Notes under the pieces: generated by a model
What the model saw: the letters and a program-made list of their open reading frames with translations, nothing else
What the model was told of the DNA's origin: nothing
Database searches by the model: none
Translations under genes and position numbers: made by a program
Assembly: GCA_035235625.1 (NCBI GenBank)
Contig: CP141146.1
Location: forward strand, 8,922,501-8,986,500
Origin: Saururus chinensis
Lineage: Eukaryota; Streptophyta; Magnoliopsida; Piperales; Saururaceae
Direction: 5' to 3'
DNA: 64,000 bases
Part shown: positions 23,008 to 35,300 of the stretch, in pieces
Layout of the letters: each line of letters opens with the position of its first letter
How positions within the stretch are numbered: the stretch's first letter is position 1

Positions 23008-25029
23008 CCAACTCATGTGGTCACCGGGTATAAGTCCAGGCTCATGTTAGCTTTCCTTATAAGGTTTCCTTGCCACCTCTTTTTCTAGGCAGCCCACCCT
23101 GTCTGTGTATAAGGGATCATTATACATGAACAGTTCTAAATCACAAACAGTTCCTCCCAGGTATGCAGGTGCATGCATGAACTGTTTTAATCCCATATAT
23201 GGGTGACATATAATATAGTAGCCTATTATGGGGCAAACTTTTGTATAAAGTTTCTCTAAGAAGCAAAGATGTTGGAAATTATTTTATGTTAAAAAATGGA
23301 TTATACAATTATCTGGCCCCATGTGCTAATTGCCAATTCCAATTGAGGATGGAGCATTAGTAGGCCATGAACTAAATGTATCATGTTACATGTAAGCATT
23401 CATCTGCCACTTTTCTACCAAGGGTAATTAGAATTGACAACAATTGACCATATTGAAGTCCTTATCACCATTTCCATGATGAAACACCTTTCAATAACTT
23501 GGAAAGCCTCAAATTTTCGTTCTCATTACCCCCACCATTAACAAAACTTTCCCTCTCTCTCCACTTCTTTTCTTCTGCTTGTCTAGCGAATCTTTGCCAA
23601 TTTAGTCAGCGTAATTACTATACTTTTAAGTGCCACCTTGTTTGATTTACAACAATGACTCAAAGCTTAAGTGTAAATTTGCCTTTTATCTGGCGAAGAT
23701 CATGAAATCCTCTTGACTGAAGAAGCTTTTCAGCTGTTCAACAACTCAATCTTGAAGCTCTAGCCATTGATGAACCATATAAGGCATGCCATAATGTTAG
23801 CTCTCAGTTCCTTCAATGTAAAAAATGGTGCACCTCAAATTTGACTCTCATGATGATAGAGTAAAAAATGCAGCCTCCATGATCATCACACCGTTCTGAT
23901 GCAATCATGTTTGCACCCAAGAATCTTCTGGGAAACAAGGACCATCTAAAGCACAACCGAGGAAAGGAAAATGCACAAAGAGCTATCATAGGCTCATTTT
24001 CAACATGATTTTTTTGCATAAAGTAAAATAAAATAAGATTCTCATACAAATACATGTCAACTATTGATGGTCCTTTGACATTCATTCAAGTTAAAAAGTT
24101 GGATTGTTGATTGTGAAGTGTGAGCTAATTTAAGCAACAAGTAATTATATCATGTTTAACATTTATTGCATTTTGTGAAGGCGTCGTTTCAAAATTGGGA
24201 CTCCAAGAGTAATGCTATGTAATGTATGTATGCTTGTGAGTAATGCTACTTATGCTCGTGCTCAGGACCGCTAGATGAATGGGTCTCGTAGCAATACCTC
24301 ATGTAGGCTTGCACCAAAAGGCGAGAACCGAATTAAACGGGGTGGATTCGAATCACAATTAGCTGGTTCAATTCAATTAAGTTCCGGTTTGGTTCTTGGA
24401 GTACGTGAACCAATTGAATCTCAATTCTGGTTCGGTTTTAAATGATTAAGAATAAAAAACTGAACTAAACTGAACTGAACCGAACCGGTTATAAAAAAAC
24501 TAAATCCGATATCCAACATTGAAATCAACCAATTTTACCGTTCTAATTATCTCCTGCCTCCTCTCTCTCCCTCTCCCCCCAATGCTGCTACTCCCCTGTT
24601 TACTCCACTGATCCCCGCCTCCAACCTCCTCGTCTCCGCAATTTCATTTTATCACTGCTATGGGGTGAAACTTTTAAAGGGCACCCTAGACCAACCTAAC
24701 CTGGGCTCATAAAAATATAGATTAGGGCTGAAATTTTTGGGTCCTGTCTTTTAACATTAGGCCTTAAAATTTCTAGTGCGCCTTGAATAGGGTAGGGCTA
24801 GTCAAAGGAGCAAAAAGCCAGTGGGCCTTGTTCAGCCCCCTCTCAAGTATTTAGATTTTTTTACATGTTTTGATAATCCAACATATGCCAAAAGGGAAAG
24901 AAAAAGGAAAGAATGTTGCATATATTAAGAAAGTTTAAGAGATTTTAAGCTCGCAAGATATAATAATTAGTTGTGAATGATTTCACATAAATGCCAATGA
25001 TATATTATCTTATGTCTTATGGGGTTGAT
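23008..25029. other. Intergenic DNA, no supportable gene
   Basis: Pyrimidine-rich patches (23540-23580 and 24550-24650) and GAACCGAACCGG-type motifs at 24310-24520, a common subterminal pattern of TAGGGGTG hAT-type elements, but the ends were not found. A 90-codon open frame on the minus strand (23813-24085) has no recognisable content. Confidence 0.4.
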
Positions 25030-27022
25030 TGTGATGGCAGCCATTTTAATATGACATAATAATCATAATAATTTTGTCTGATATGCGTAATTATCATGCA
25101 CTTGATGGCCGTCAATGCTGAACAGGCACAAAATACTTACATATATCGTCAACATGATCAATATAGCATAAAACATAGTCATTGCACAACTAAAAACATG
25201 TCATAACTACATAATAAAATTATGAATTCTGCATAATATAATATAATTACATAGGCCAAGGACCACTATACATAGAGCCAATAGTTATGCAAATTTTATA
25301 AATCTCAAGGTATATCGTGCCTTTAAACATCAGTCACATAAATAATTACAAAAAATATCTATTATAACAACTAGATAAATTATTTAGAATATGTACCATT
25401 TTCACCTTTGTCCTTGCTGCAACACTTGCAGGATCTTAGGGTGGGTGAATATATTTACACTTAGTAGGTTGAGTTAAAATCTAAAATAATACTAAGAAAA
25501 AATCCCCAAAACAGATATACTATTTTTGAAATATCTTCATTCATAAAACTGATTATTTAGAAGAAATCCGATTCAAAAATAGATCCACAACATGTCAGTT
25601 TGTTCGATAATGATAAAAATAAGGAGTCGTGATACCGAACGATGTTCTCCCCAACGCTCATGGGGTAATCAGAAGGCTCAGGAGGGTAGGAGCTTTCCCA
25701 TGATGCTCCATGTTTTTTGGCGCACGTGCCAGTGCCAATTATTTTTCTCAGTGGGTATCCTGCTAAAATAGTACATCATTGTTTTTCAGCTAAGGAACTG
25801 CCATGGTAGAGCATGCAACCAAAATATAATGCAATGCATGTAATAATTTCTCACAAGTATCATATCTCTTTGTGAGTGTCCAAGTAAATGGTACATTCTT
25901 GATTCTTTAGCCAAGAAACTACCATGGTTGAGCATGCAATCAAAACATAATGTAATGCATGCAATCATTCGTTACAAGTATCATATTCTTTCTAGAAAAC
26001 ACAACGAATAAGCGTAATGAAGCAAAATTGCTCAAAAGACTTAAATTCTACGAGTAGAGCATGGATTTATAACACAACGAATAAGTATGACAAAGAATAA
26101 TAGCTTAGAAGAGTTAAATTCTATAAGCAAAGAATGGGTTTAGAGTTTAAAATCCATACCTCGATTCCTGCACGAGAACAAAGATGACACAAAGGACTCC
26201 AAGAACTTGGATGTCACATTTTTGGGCCTTAGAGGTCTCAAAGTAGAAAAATATCTACTCACAAATGTCTGACATGCTCAATTTAGGTATGTACGACTCT
26301 TGAACAGCTTAAATCAAACTTAAAACGACATAGAATGAGAGAAATGAAGTTGGAGTGAGAGAGAAAAATTGAACCCCCAAACAACTATTTATAGTCGTTT
26401 GTGGCAGTCTGGGCATGCCATGCATCATGCATACAACGTGTGATGCAAGGCCTAGTCCACATGGAGTGTAGTGCTGCATGGTGGCACTACATGTCTTGTC
26501 CGCAGTGTGCTGTGCATGGGGCCTAACACACGTACTCATGATGTTGATGTGCAATGCACTAAACACATGCATCGCTAGTTGCGTTGATGGCGCATCGCAC
26601 TAATGCACATCTTGCTAGAGTCAGCATACTGATGCAATAAATTTATTTCAATTTTTTGTTTTTAAAAATTTTAAAACTTTAAATGCACATAACATTCTCT
26701 CCAAGATTTCGATTCACGCGTTCTTGGTACCATTGGGCTCGTATCAATAATGCCTAAAAAATTAGACCCACATGAGTAGGTTATCCTGCACTTTTCAAGT
26801 GGGTCTTGCCCATATAATAACATATTTTTCGAGGCTATAACTTTCGGCCCTGGTGTCCGATTCAAGTAGTTGAAGACTTGCTACACTCGTCTTTCAATGC
26901 TCTATCACATCACTAATAAAACTCATTGAGTAAATTTTTTTGATTAATTAAAATTTGATAAAAACTTAAATATTATCCTTATAAAGGCAAGAAAATCATA
27001 TCCGAAAATCAAGGTTGTTACA
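25030..27022 (-). mobile_element. Old solo LTR (1,993 bp), same broad family as the one at 31484
   Basis: On the minus strand it begins TGTAACAACC and ends CCATCACA. It is collinear with the LTR at 31484-33315 in several blocks: the GTGCAGGATAACCTACTCATG motif, the GATCCTGCAAGTG..GCAGCAAGGACAAAGG block, and the GACGGCC region near the 3' end. Flanks TTGAT and CTAAT match at three of five positions, so it is old and worn. No coding sequence. Confidence 0.65.
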
Positions 27023-27577
27023 CTAATAATACGACCTCACCCAAAGATTATAATTTTTTTGTTAAAAAAATAGTTTTTTAATAAAAAATAAAAGAAAAAA
27101 CCACGACCTAGCCCGAGTCGACTTAAAACCAAGCTAGGGCCGGATACTTAAAAGCCCACCTAAGGTGGTGAAAAATTGGATGACAAGCTAGGGCTTTGTT
27201 GGTTTTAGTTCTAACCACTGCTCCACCGCTTCACCTTGCCACTTCTCTCCCTCTTTTACTCTGTGTCAGCTCTCCTCTTCACTCATATCCCTCTCTACCT
27301 TGCATTTAGTATCTATCCACCCTCTCTCGCCTCCACTTCCCCTTTCCTCACTGTCACCTCATTTGCTCCATAGTCAGTTTTGAGTGTTCTGACCCCCCCT
27401 CTCGCCCCACCCTCCTTGCCTAACCTCTCCTCGCCTCACCTTGCATCCCTCCACATCTCCTCTCTCTAGATCTTCTGCCTTTGCTTACCATTTCATCTCT
27501 CCTCCTCACCTCTTCCACTATGGCTTCACCAACCCTCACTCCACCTCGATGTCATTCTTTGTCTTTAGCTGTCGACA
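27023..27577. other. Pyrimidine-rich intergenic stretch
   Basis: Rich in CTCTCC/CACCTC from 27230 to 27540, and no gene is supported. A small open frame (27481-27747) runs across the border of the next element and is not convincing. Confidence 0.4.
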
Positions 27578-28669
27578 TTGGGTGCTCAGTGTCCAGATGT
27601 GATTATCTCAATAAACCTCAACCGCAAGACAAGTATACAACTCGTCATCACATAACTCAATTTGATTTGACTCAACCTGGGGAGTATACATGTTCCACAC
27701 AAGAACTTAAATCGAAAATATGTCTTTTCGGACCAACCAAGTTCTGATTAATTCGCCAACCGATTAATCCAGCACGCAATCTCAACCAATGCATATACTC
27801 AATTAACTCCGGTTAAACATCGGTAAAACTTCGTTCATAAATACCAATCCATGATGCATGATAGCATAATACATCTGTGAACAGGACCTACGTGGGTTCC
27901 AACACATGGAACATGCTCCCAATCAGTCCCCTCATGCATCATAATCAAGACATAATTAACTACAATTTCATAGTACATGACCAATGTTTGACATAAACTC
28001 ATAAGACAATATACTCATGCTTAAACACATTCAAAACAATGGTTCCAAATTGAAATCAAAGCGAAATCCACCATAAAGCTAAAATCCATCCATGTGAAAT
28101 CGAACTTTCACTCCCACAAACATGATTTTTCCACACATTAAGCCACAACATGATCACATCAATTACCCATAAACCATCCTTATTATAAGAGAACACATCC
28201 CACCATTTTCCATGTAATATCTTTACTGGAAACGTATGCTAATCATAAGAATTTCAACATTCAAAAATTCAAGGTACTTCAGTATCAACATGCATAATTA
28301 TCAACATAATATAATGCCACATCACCACACTTAAACACATTCCATAAACTTCTATCATCAATTCTACACCTTCAGTAGCCTAATTTCATCATAACACACC
28401 TCCCATAACTATTAGAATCATTAGAGATAGTAAAACATTGAAAAGAGTATAAATTTCAAAAATAGCAAAACTACCATGTAGCCGTTCGATCGCCCTGCAA
28501 GGCAGTTTGATCAGCTAAACTGGAAATCTGATGAAAATGTAGTGTTGCCGATCGATTGGCCTGGTAGGTTGTTTGATTGCCAACAAAGCAGTTTTGACCT
28601 TCTTCATTTTAAAAATCAAAACCAAGACACCATAAAAACACCTTAAAATCTTCACCCATGGTCTCATAT
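27578..28669 (-). mobile_element. Old LTR copy E' (first part), outermost level of the nest
   Basis: Collinear with 34195-35380 of LTR E: GTCCAGATG, CCGCAAGACAAGTA, the ACTCAACCYGGGGAGT block, TTTCGGACCAA, and the GCCGTTCGATCG repeats near 28480. It continues at 39084 after the giant LTR C. The left boundary is approximate, because about the first kilobase of the LTR as seen in E is missing. It is clearly older than E. Confidence 0.7.
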
Positions 28670-31600
28670 TGTAAGGTCCCTGATTTTTATATGATTTTTT
28701 GTGTTTTTCCTGCTATTTTTTTGGTCATTTTCGATAAGAAAATGTGACGCTTTAGTGTATGTGTAATTGTGTATTTCCCCCGTATTTTTACCCGTAGGAC
28801 TTAGTCGTGGGCCGCGGGCCTCGCTGTGCATTTTTGGCACGAGTGTGGGACTTATAACGCGTAACCAGTTAGTTAACGCATATTGGGGGTATGATTGGAA
28901 AAAAAAAGAATAACAGACAAAAGATCGGGTTCGGCCCAATCTAGGAATTTTTGGAATAGTTCCCTCCCCTTCTCTCCGGCTTCTCTCTGTCCCCCCGGCA
29001 GGCCGCAGGATGCCGGCACAGGCTCCACCCCGGCAGTAAGATGCCGAGGGGCCACTGCCCCGGCCGCCCATGGCCGCGCCGCCTCCTCCCCGGTTTGCCC
29101 TCTCTCCCCTCTGTTTGATTTGTACCGCCGCCATCGTGGGCCGGCAAGGGCCAGCCGGCAGCCCACGGTTCCGCCCTGGGCCGGCGACGGCAGGAGGACA
29201 CCCCTCCCGGCCCCACTTGGCCTCCTCCGTCGTCCCGCTCTATTTTCCCCTTTGGCCTCTGTTTTCCGCCCCCCTTCAGTCGACCTCGCCAGCCAGCTTC
29301 TGCCGACGTTGGACGGCCTGACTGTGCTCCGTCCGGCCCCGCCTTGGTCCGGCGACAGCAAGGAGCCACTCCTCCCAGCCGTAGGGGGCCTCTGCTCCGC
29401 CGCCCTAGTTGTTGTTCCCCCTGCTCTGTTTCCGCCGGCGATCTGTGTTGCTGAAACGGAGGCTGCCGGCGGCGAGCCACGACCGTCTTGACCTCTCTCC
29501 AGCCTCATCTTGGTCCGGCGAAGGCTATGGACCACTCCATCCAGCCCGGCTCCATCTCCTCTGCCGTCCTCTACTCCGCCCAGTCCAATTTGCGCTGTAC
29601 TGTGGGTGGATTTTCCAGTGAGTTGGCACCGCCATCGTTGGCGGGTGAGGGTGACTTGACCACCGTGGGCTCCGCCCCAGCCTGGTGATGGCCTAGGGAT
29701 GGCCCCACCCACCTGGACCGATTCAGCCTCTGTCCCCATGGCCGCTCTGCCCTTATGGGTTTTCCCCGGTCAGCCCCTCTGTGGTTGGCTTTTGACGCCA
29801 TCGGCATGGTCGGTAGTGGCCAAATGGCCACCGAGGATTCCGCCTCAGTCTAGTAATGACTAGAGACGGTCCCACATTGCACAGTTTGATCACCTATGAA
29901 ACGTGCTCCTCCCTTTGGCTCACAACCCTAGCTATTCTGCTCACCGGCATGGTTGCCCGTTGACCCTCTTGCCTATTTTATGCCGTCGGTACCAAACGGC
30001 CTATGGCAAGAATTTGTATGACTTACCTTGGTTGAAGGTGGACGAGTTCACCTGCACAGGCCTTGGCTAGTGACAGCCTTGTGGCCTTTGCTCGACCCTG
30101 AACCCTCCTCCTGCTCTCTACCGTGCGAGATGCACATCCACCCGCACCATGGGTATTGGTTGTGGGTGGCGATCGGCGATGTCGCCGCTTTGATTGGCCA
30201 CAGCTAGGGCCTTGGCCCTGTTGGCTTTTGTGGGCCTTGAGTTGCCTCCGTTCAGCCCTTTCCCCCGCCCCTTTGGGTTGCGTGTGCATGTGGCCACGCG
30301 CGTGCTTTGGGTTTAGGCGCCGCATTCGAGTCGCCTGACCATCGATTGGCTTTGCCACTGAGTGGAGTTGACCACTAGAGCCTCCACCACCTCTCCTTTG
30401 TCCTCAAGCGTTGCCCCACGCTCTCCGCCCATATGTGGGCCTTTGTTGACCGAAATCGTTGCCGTTGGGTGCTGTCCACGGCTGATCTCGACGTCTTGTG
30501 GCCGGCTGAGCACATCTTAGCCACCGGCCGATCTTCAATGAGTACACTCTCGACATTTGGTCGCACCGCCACTTTTGTTGGCACGACTTTTCTCCCTGCC
30601 GCCCTAGTGTGCCGCCGTGGATTGCAGGTTTTTCTGCATTGACTTCTGACACCCTGTTTGGCCGTGATTGTTTCCGGCACATCCTAAAACCCTCGGGACA
30701 GCAGCTCTCTCATCCATGCAATGGTTTGGTCGCCAACTCAGCTACCGACGTAGCCACCGTCGTGTGCTCGCCATCAAACATCATGATTACGAGGTAGGGG
30801 AGCTTTGAACTCGTAATTTTATGATAGCATGCTTTGAATAAGTAGCAGCATGCTAGGATTGTATGATTCCATGCTTGGATGTTTAGTAACGATCCGATTG
30901 CATGATGTGCATGTAAGCATGATTATATGGTATGTTGAAATGCATATGGCATGCATGTTGGCTGTAAGTATGTGCTAGTAATTGCTAGTGTGTATGTTGA
31001 CGTATGTATGCATGTGCTAGTGATGACTAGCGTGCATGTTTGAAGTATGTTTGGATTATGCATGTGCTAGTGATGGCTAGAGTGCATGTTTGGCGTATGT
31101 ATGGATTATGCATGTGCTAGTGATGGCTAGCGTGCATGTCTGACGTATGTATGCATGTGCTAGTGATGGCTAGCGTGTATGTCACGCCCCGGCGATACCC
31201 GACCCGAGCCGAACCCGGTCCAAGGGCCGGTCAAGAGCGCGGGGGCAACGAAGGGAAATTGAGAAATGATCTAGCGGAAGATTTAACCCTAACCAGGGGC
31301 GATTAATAGAATTACGGAGTATGCACAATCCTTTGAGCAAGAGTAAATAAAAAGGAAAGAAATAGTGTTGCTTATCACAAAGTAAACAACTAATCTCAAA
31401 ACCCACATGCTTAGTTAACTAAAGCCCACACTAGCTCAAAATAAGTCTTAAGCAAACATAACTGTAAAATGTAACATAAATCCTGTAATGACCCGTTTTT
31501 CGATTTTGCCTAACCCGGGTGGGTTAAGGGTAATTTAGTAATTTAAAATTAGTGTTAGGGGGTTTCATTAGGTGAAATCTCTGTATCCGGGTAGAGCTCG

Positions 31601-31983
31601 GAGTAACAAGTGTAACGAATCAAAGAACACACAAAACGGAGGTCGGGAACGAAAGTTATGACTCGAAAAGCGTGCCACATGGGTGGGGCATGCTCGAAAA
31701 GTGCAGGATAACCTACCCATGTGTGGTCTAGTTTCAAAGGGCTTGTCGATACGAGTCTATTGGTACTAAGAACGCACGATTCTGACCTCGGGAAAAAATG
31801 TCATATGGGCGGGACCCACTTTGAAAGTGCAGGATGACCTACCCATGTTTTTGTCTTATTTCGAAGGGCTCGTCGACACGAGTCCATCGGTATCAAGGGC
31901 GTGCGATTCCAACGTCAAGGTTGAAAGTTATCGCATTTTGAGGTTAAGATATTATTTGAATAAAATAATATCTTTCCGGATAG

Positions 31984-32190
31984 GATTGATAGTGGATAGG
32001 ATTGCTGACAAAGCGGATATGATCAATAGTGGATAGGATTGCTGACAAAGCAGATTGGATTGATAGTGGATAGGATTGCTGACAAAGCGGATAGGATTGA
32101 TAGTGGATAGGATTGCTGACAAAGCGGATAGGATTGATAGTGGATAAGATTGCTGACAAAGCGGATAAGATCGCTGACAAAGCGGATAGG
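31984..32190 (+). repeat. 37-bp direct repeats upstream of the TATA box of LTR G
   Basis: Five to six units of GATTGATAGTGG..GCTGACAAAGCGGATAG with few differences. They end about 40 bp before the TATA box, the position of enhancer repeats in LTR U3 regions. Confidence 0.9.
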
Positions 32191-32227
32191 GTTGACACGT
32201 GTCAACCTCACATCTATCCAATTTTTC

Positions 32228-32235
32228 TATAAATA
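32228..32235 (+). promoter_or_regulatory. TATA box of LTR G
   Basis: TATAAATA in the context CTATAAATAGC, preceded by the 37-bp repeats and followed by an A/G-rich leader. Confidence 0.7.
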
Positions 32236-32922
32236 GCATCCTTGACATCCAGAAAGAAAGAGAAGAATTCTCTCCCACGTTTTCCCATTTCTCTCCCACG
32301 TTCAGAAACTTCTATTCTTCATTTCTCACTCATTTTAAGTCCGAATCGAGCGATCCAAAAGGCGTTTCCTACAGAATTCAACGTTTTGGACGCTATGGTG
32401 GGGTTGGTTTCATTATTTGAGGCTTCTACTGTTACGAATTTGTAACCAAGGGTTAAGGTAGGGGACTTTAAACTCTAAACGTGTGCTTAGTATAACTTCT
32501 TTACGCATGATTTAGCATGATTAAGCTTATGTGATTGATTTATGTGAGACATGTTATGTGATGAACTATTTTAGCATAAATATTGATATGTTTTGAACGA
32601 TGTGATGATTAATTCATGGGCTTAAGAACCCGAAATAATCATAGAGTGATGATGCCCGCCGAGAAAAATAATCGGCAAGTGGCGCGCACAGGGTAGAGCA
32701 TCGTGGGAAAGCTCTGTCCCTAAGTGGCCCTCGTTTGCCCCATGAGCGCCGAGGGTAGGCCGTAGGGTGTCGCGGCTTTTGGATTTGTTGTGGATTTGTT
32801 GTGATTTGGAATCGTTGTGTTTTCTGCATAATTTATCGTGATAAAGGTTTCTAAAAAAAATGTTGTAGGGATTTCAAACAGATTTCTGCTTAGCATCTCT
32901 GTTAGATTTTAAATCAACCTGT

Positions 32923-32942
32923 TGAGTATTTTAAAATACTCA
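32923..32942. repeat. Perfect 20-bp palindrome in LTR G
   Basis: TGAGTATTTTAAAATACTCA followed by CCCACCCCC. It corresponds in position and sequence to the hairpins of LTRs A, B, C and E. It may act in RNA 3'-end formation of the element, by inference from its place near the LTR 3' end. Confidence 0.8.
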
Positions 32943-33661
32943 CCCACCCCCAGATCCTGCAGGTAATGCAGCGAGGGCGAAGGTGAAGGACGTGTAGTGT
33001 CACAAATATTTATCTGCTTTCTGATTTTGGAAAAAAAATGTAATATTTATATGACTACAGATTAAGGGCATGATGTGCCCGAAGACTTGTAAGGCTTGTA
33101 AAACTTCAAACTCTACGAACCTAAGTCCATGGTTTGTGTGAAATATGTTATTATTAATATTTTGCTGTGCTATAACTCCGTGGTATGCCTATGATTAATA
33201 TAAGGCATATATGACTGTGATCCGCATCGACGGCCGTCGTGTTTCGGACGCACATGTGTTGGCGGAGCGTGTCGAACATTATGATGATATAAAAAAAAAA
33301 GAGACGGGCGTCACAAATCCAAAACAATGAACCCTACACAAAGGTCCTAAACATAAAGCATAAAACCAAAGGAAAATAAGTCACACAACGATCTCCACGA
33401 TCACATCCAAGTCATCTCCGACCTTTCCTCAAAGAGGAGATCCTGTCCATCTGCGTGTCACACTACGCAGCCCCAAAGCAAAACACAAGAAAGAGGGGTG
33501 AGTTTAACAAACTCAGCAATGGTTTTTAATATCACTATCAACATTGAAAATATGATAGCATAGCAATATGATCATTCAGATCAAAGATTTACATGGTGCA
33601 TCATTTTCTAATCACGCATACACATCACCTAAAACTGCATCATAATGCATAATTCACATAA

Positions 33662-33905
33662 TGTCATTCTCATCATAACACCCTGCATGAAATATATCTC
33701 TAACATACATATTCCATCATGCATCATACCATAATCAACCTGCACGAATGTATCTCTAACATACATATTCCATCATGCATCATATCATAATCAATCTGCA
33801 TGGATGTATCTCTAACATACATATTCCCACATGCGTCATATCATAACAACCTGCATGAATGTATCTCTAACATACATATTCCATCATACATCATATCATA
33901 ACATC
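33662..33905. repeat. Tandem array in LTR E (about 59-63 bp)
   Basis: Four units around GTATCTCTAACATACATATT and CCATCATGCATCATATCATAA. Confidence 0.9.
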
Positions 33906-35117
33906 CTCCATCAAGGAGTAATCACAATTTGGTGTCACACAGATGGGACATAGACAAGGCCACAAAGGTGTGTCATGGTCCAAAATTCTACACAAGAATT
34001 AAAGAAAGTTCGGGGTTGTCAATCCCTAAAAACTGCTCGCCCTGGACGATCCTGGCCAAGGATGTCCCATTCTCACACAGAGAATCTAGAGCAGGGGTGT
34101 TCGCCCAGGGACATCTCCTGCGGAGGGAATAGCTAGAGTTTCCACACAGGAAACCCTAGAACACATGGTAGCGGGTGCACATGGCATACCACACTGGATT
34201 CTCAGGGTCCAGATGGCACTCATAATAACATTCTCACAATCCGCAAGACAAGTACACAACTCATCCCCACATAATTCCATTTAACTAGACTCAACCCGGG
34301 GAGTGCACTCGTTCCACACAAGAACTCAAATCAAAACACGTCCTTTCGGACCAATCAACTTTCGATTAATCCACGACCGATCAATCCGGCACACAATTTC
34401 ACCACATTGCATCCAATCGGTCAAATTCGATTAACCTCGATGAAGCCTCAATTGGAAATCCATTTTCATGATGCATGCAGCATGGTACATACGTGGGCAA
34501 GGCATACATGAATCCTAATCCATGATAAGTGCTCTCATCAGCCCCTAATGCATCATTCATAATCACAATATCAAGCTTCAACATCATCATTCAACCCCCA
34601 CATGTGTGTGTAACTAGTAGAAGCACTCCACACAATGCATGTTAACATGCTTGAAATTAAATTCACTACCACACTACACATGTGAATTACCATCTAAACA
34701 TTAATTCCAGCGGAAATCATAGGAGAATAAACGTTGAAATCATAATTTAAATCAAAACTTAACCACAAAGGCTACACACATATAAGATCATTCATTTCAT
34801 CCTTGAGTCATGGCATTTACCAACATCCACACACCAACTAACCACACTCTATCATAACAAATCAGTCTAATAATAGGTTGTAGTCCTACTGAAAATATGC
34901 TTAACCATAGGGAATCAACCATTCACAATTTCAAGATGACAATTCCAACATTATGCCATAAAACATAAATCATTCCACAATTTATAATCATATATTTCAA
35001 CTTTATAACCTCAATAGCATGCCTTTCCAGTAACATAATATAGCTTAAAACACTCCACATTTATACGAAATTGGCAAGCTAAAGTGGAATCATCGAAATG
35101 AACATCATACATTAGAT

Positions 35118-35300
35118 CAAAATTCTGCTGTGTAGCCGTTTGAACGCCCTTCAGGCCGTTCGATCGTCTAAACGGGAAAAATTCAAATTCACAGTTTGGC
35201 CGTTTGAACACCCATCAGGCCGTTCGATTGGCTGAACTGGAAAACTGTCGATCCGACAGTGTTGCCGTTTGAAAGCCCAAGAGGGCCGTTCGAACGCCAA
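35118..35300. repeat. GCCGTTTGAACG..GGCCGTTCGA repeats in LTR E
   Basis: Three units of about 63-70 bp. Older versions are visible in E' near 28480-28600, which confirms that E and E' are the same family. Confidence 0.8.

Larger units (their letters stand above)
31484..33315 (+). mobile_element. Solo LTR G (1,832 bp), innermost level of the nest
   Basis: Begins TGTAATGACCCG and ends GACGGGCGTCACA, with exact 5-bp duplication AATCC (31479-31483 and 33316-33320). The U3-like part holds a roughly 130-bp tandem duplication (31660-31925) and a 37-bp array (31984-32190). A CTATAAATAG box follows at 32227-32236, then a leader, then the perfect palindrome at 32923-32942. It is the youngest of the four nested insertions by order. 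Confidence 0.88.

Noticed and set aside
33662-33905. Regularly spaced repeats that look CRISPR-like
   Set aside because: The whole 59-63 bp unit including the spacer is repeated. This is a tandem array in an LTR of a eukaryotic genome.
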